Source: Skeletonema tropicum (taxonomy: Eukaryota; Bacillariophyta; Thalassiosirophyceae; Thalassiosirales; Thalassiosiraceae). From it: a DNA stretch of 64,000 bases. The notes beneath the pieces are model-generated. The model worked only from the letters and a program-made list of their open reading frames with translations. It did not search any database and had not been told where the DNA came from. The stretch covers positions 1,240,001 through 1,304,000 of the forward strand of contig CM074147.1 of assembly GCA_037178625.1 (NCBI GenBank), written 5' to 3'. The position numbers were made by a program, and so were the translations under genes. Position 1 is the first letter of the stretch; the number at the start of each line of letters is the position of its first letter. Positions 63,105 to 64,000 of this stretch are shown here, in pieces.

Positions 63105-64000
63105 TTATCTTAACTCTAGGAAAGGAAGCACATTCTTGATCACCATGTCTGCTCCACATGTAATGCGTCTCTCTTTCCTTGCACTTTCAGCATCAACCTT
63201 GGCCTTTTTTGGTCGTCCCTCCGCAGAACTCTCCTCTTTTTCATTAAGTTTGGCTTTCCACAGAGCTAGTTCCAGCAGAGTAGTTCCCTCCTTGACATAT
63301 CTGCTAGTGTTCAGCTTTGTAATGATCGATTTTGTCGAGGACTGATTCCATCCATTGTCGTATTACATTAGACTTTTCAAACGTAGGTGTGTTGGGGAGA
63401 ACCCTATTTATTCGATTGATTTCTGCAAGCATATTAGTCCTCCAACTCTCCATGTGTAACGATGCTAATAGTCTTGTGGATCCCCCCAACAAGATCAACT
63501 GTTGATATACTGAGAACATTTCTCAAACTGACTGAATCTCTGCCGCCTATCATCAAATAATGGAAACAGATCTCTCTTTAGTGGGATGGCTACGTGTCGA
63601 AGGCGCTCACAGCCAGAGAATGCACTTAGTCCGATTGTTGCCAGTCGCTCCGACAACTCGATATCTATCAGTCGTTGGCATAGCTCAAATGCATATGTTC
63701 CTAACGGTGACGATCGAAGGGAGCTTGATATGCGTTAGAGAGGTGCAATGGGCAAATGCGCTTGCACCAATTGTTTCCAGATTGTCACCGAACACTACAT
63801 CCGCTAGATTTTCACATTCATAAAATGCAAAAGCACCGATTTCAGCTACAGATTTGAGATTTATCTTTGGCAAAGATGCTGCAATTGTAGAAAGCAAACA
63901 TCCCAACTTTTCTAATACCATCGTGAAACTCCACTTTCACCAAACCCTCGCAATGTAAGAACGCCCTTTCCTCAACCTCATCGACGGATTTATCGATGAT
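63105..64000 (-). pseudogene. Decayed BspA-like LRR paralogue, 5' end outside window
   Basis: Minus-strand homologue of the 56386-57285 gene: KSVDEVEERAFLHCEGLVKV, then NLKSVAEIGAFAFYECENLA after a one-base shift near 63876 (TTT run), a further shift at about 63706, another near 63500, and FSQFEKCS, LLASLHMESWRTNML, RQWMESVLDKIDHYKAEH. The reading continues into ELALWKAKLNEKEESSAEG and ends with ITCGADMVIKNVLPFLELR before TAA near 63105. At least three frame breaks make it a pseudogene, or an error-rich copy. It retains the C-terminal tail that the paralogue lacks in frame. Confidence 0.7.

Overview
The window is nuclear DNA from a photosynthetic stramenopile, most likely a centric diatom of Thalassiosira/Skeletonema type. 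The evidence is: GT-AG introns, mostly about 85-140 bp; a triosephosphate isomerase whose leader carries a diatom-style ASAF plastid-targeting motif; a DUR3 urea transporter; STAND/AAA and BspA-like leucine-rich-repeat genes of the kind expanded in diatoms; and a Copia element with the gag zinc knuckle and polyprotein style of the diatom CoDi lineage. The species was inferred, not determined.

Layout. 1-3.7 kb: a five-exon STAND-type AAA ATPase gene on the minus strand, running off the left edge. 4.5-8.3 kb: WASH complex subunit 5 (strumpellin). 8.3-15.4 kb: a transposon-rich stretch around one low-complexity gene (9729-11024), with a TA-flanked MITE, a 667-bp TRIM retroelement, an inverted duplication of one coding exon, and a decayed hAT element that splits the second copy of that exon. 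15.8-19.7 kb: a leucine-rich-repeat / short-repeat / cytidine-deaminase fusion gene interrupted by four one-base frame shifts. 19.9-26.9 kb: a small three-exon DUF3128 (CX9C-like) gene divergent from clathrin heavy chain. 27-30.5 kb: repeats (tandem palindromic MITEs, a TIR element carrying a broken retroelement-like ORF, and its deletion derivative). 30.5-32.0 kb: a protein kinase. 33.2-40.7 kb: a secreted Sel1-repeat gene split by a complete Copia element with apparently identical 260-bp LTRs and a GCAGT target duplication.

41-43.3 kb: mostly empty, with one SINE-like retroposon. 43.3-46.0 kb: DUR3. 46.5-47.2 kb: a probably plastid-targeted membrane protein. 47.7-49.4 kb: a secreted ShKT/prolyl-4-hydroxylase-like protein that has lost its iron ligands. 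49.7-53.7 kb: three neighbouring DNA transposons and a second SINE copy. 54-64 kb: a repeat-bearing unknown gene, ENY2, a BspA-like LRR gene and its decayed paralogue, a degenerate gene, plastid triosephosphate isomerase, and divergent ribosomal protein genes eL33 and uS8.

Most genes are unrelated housekeeping units rather than one pathway: vesicle traffic (clathrin, WASH), transcription/mRNA export (ENY2), translation (eL33, uS8), plastid or carbon metabolism (TPI) and nitrogen acquisition (DUR3). I found no CRISPR array, operon or bacterial-type island. The most unusual signals are two host genes split by transposons whose target duplications can be read exactly, a deaminase fusion, a dead prolyl hydroxylase, paired TGACGTCA elements upstream of two genes, and repeated one-base (+1) disruptions, even in a ribosomal protein gene, which may be residual sequencing insertions.
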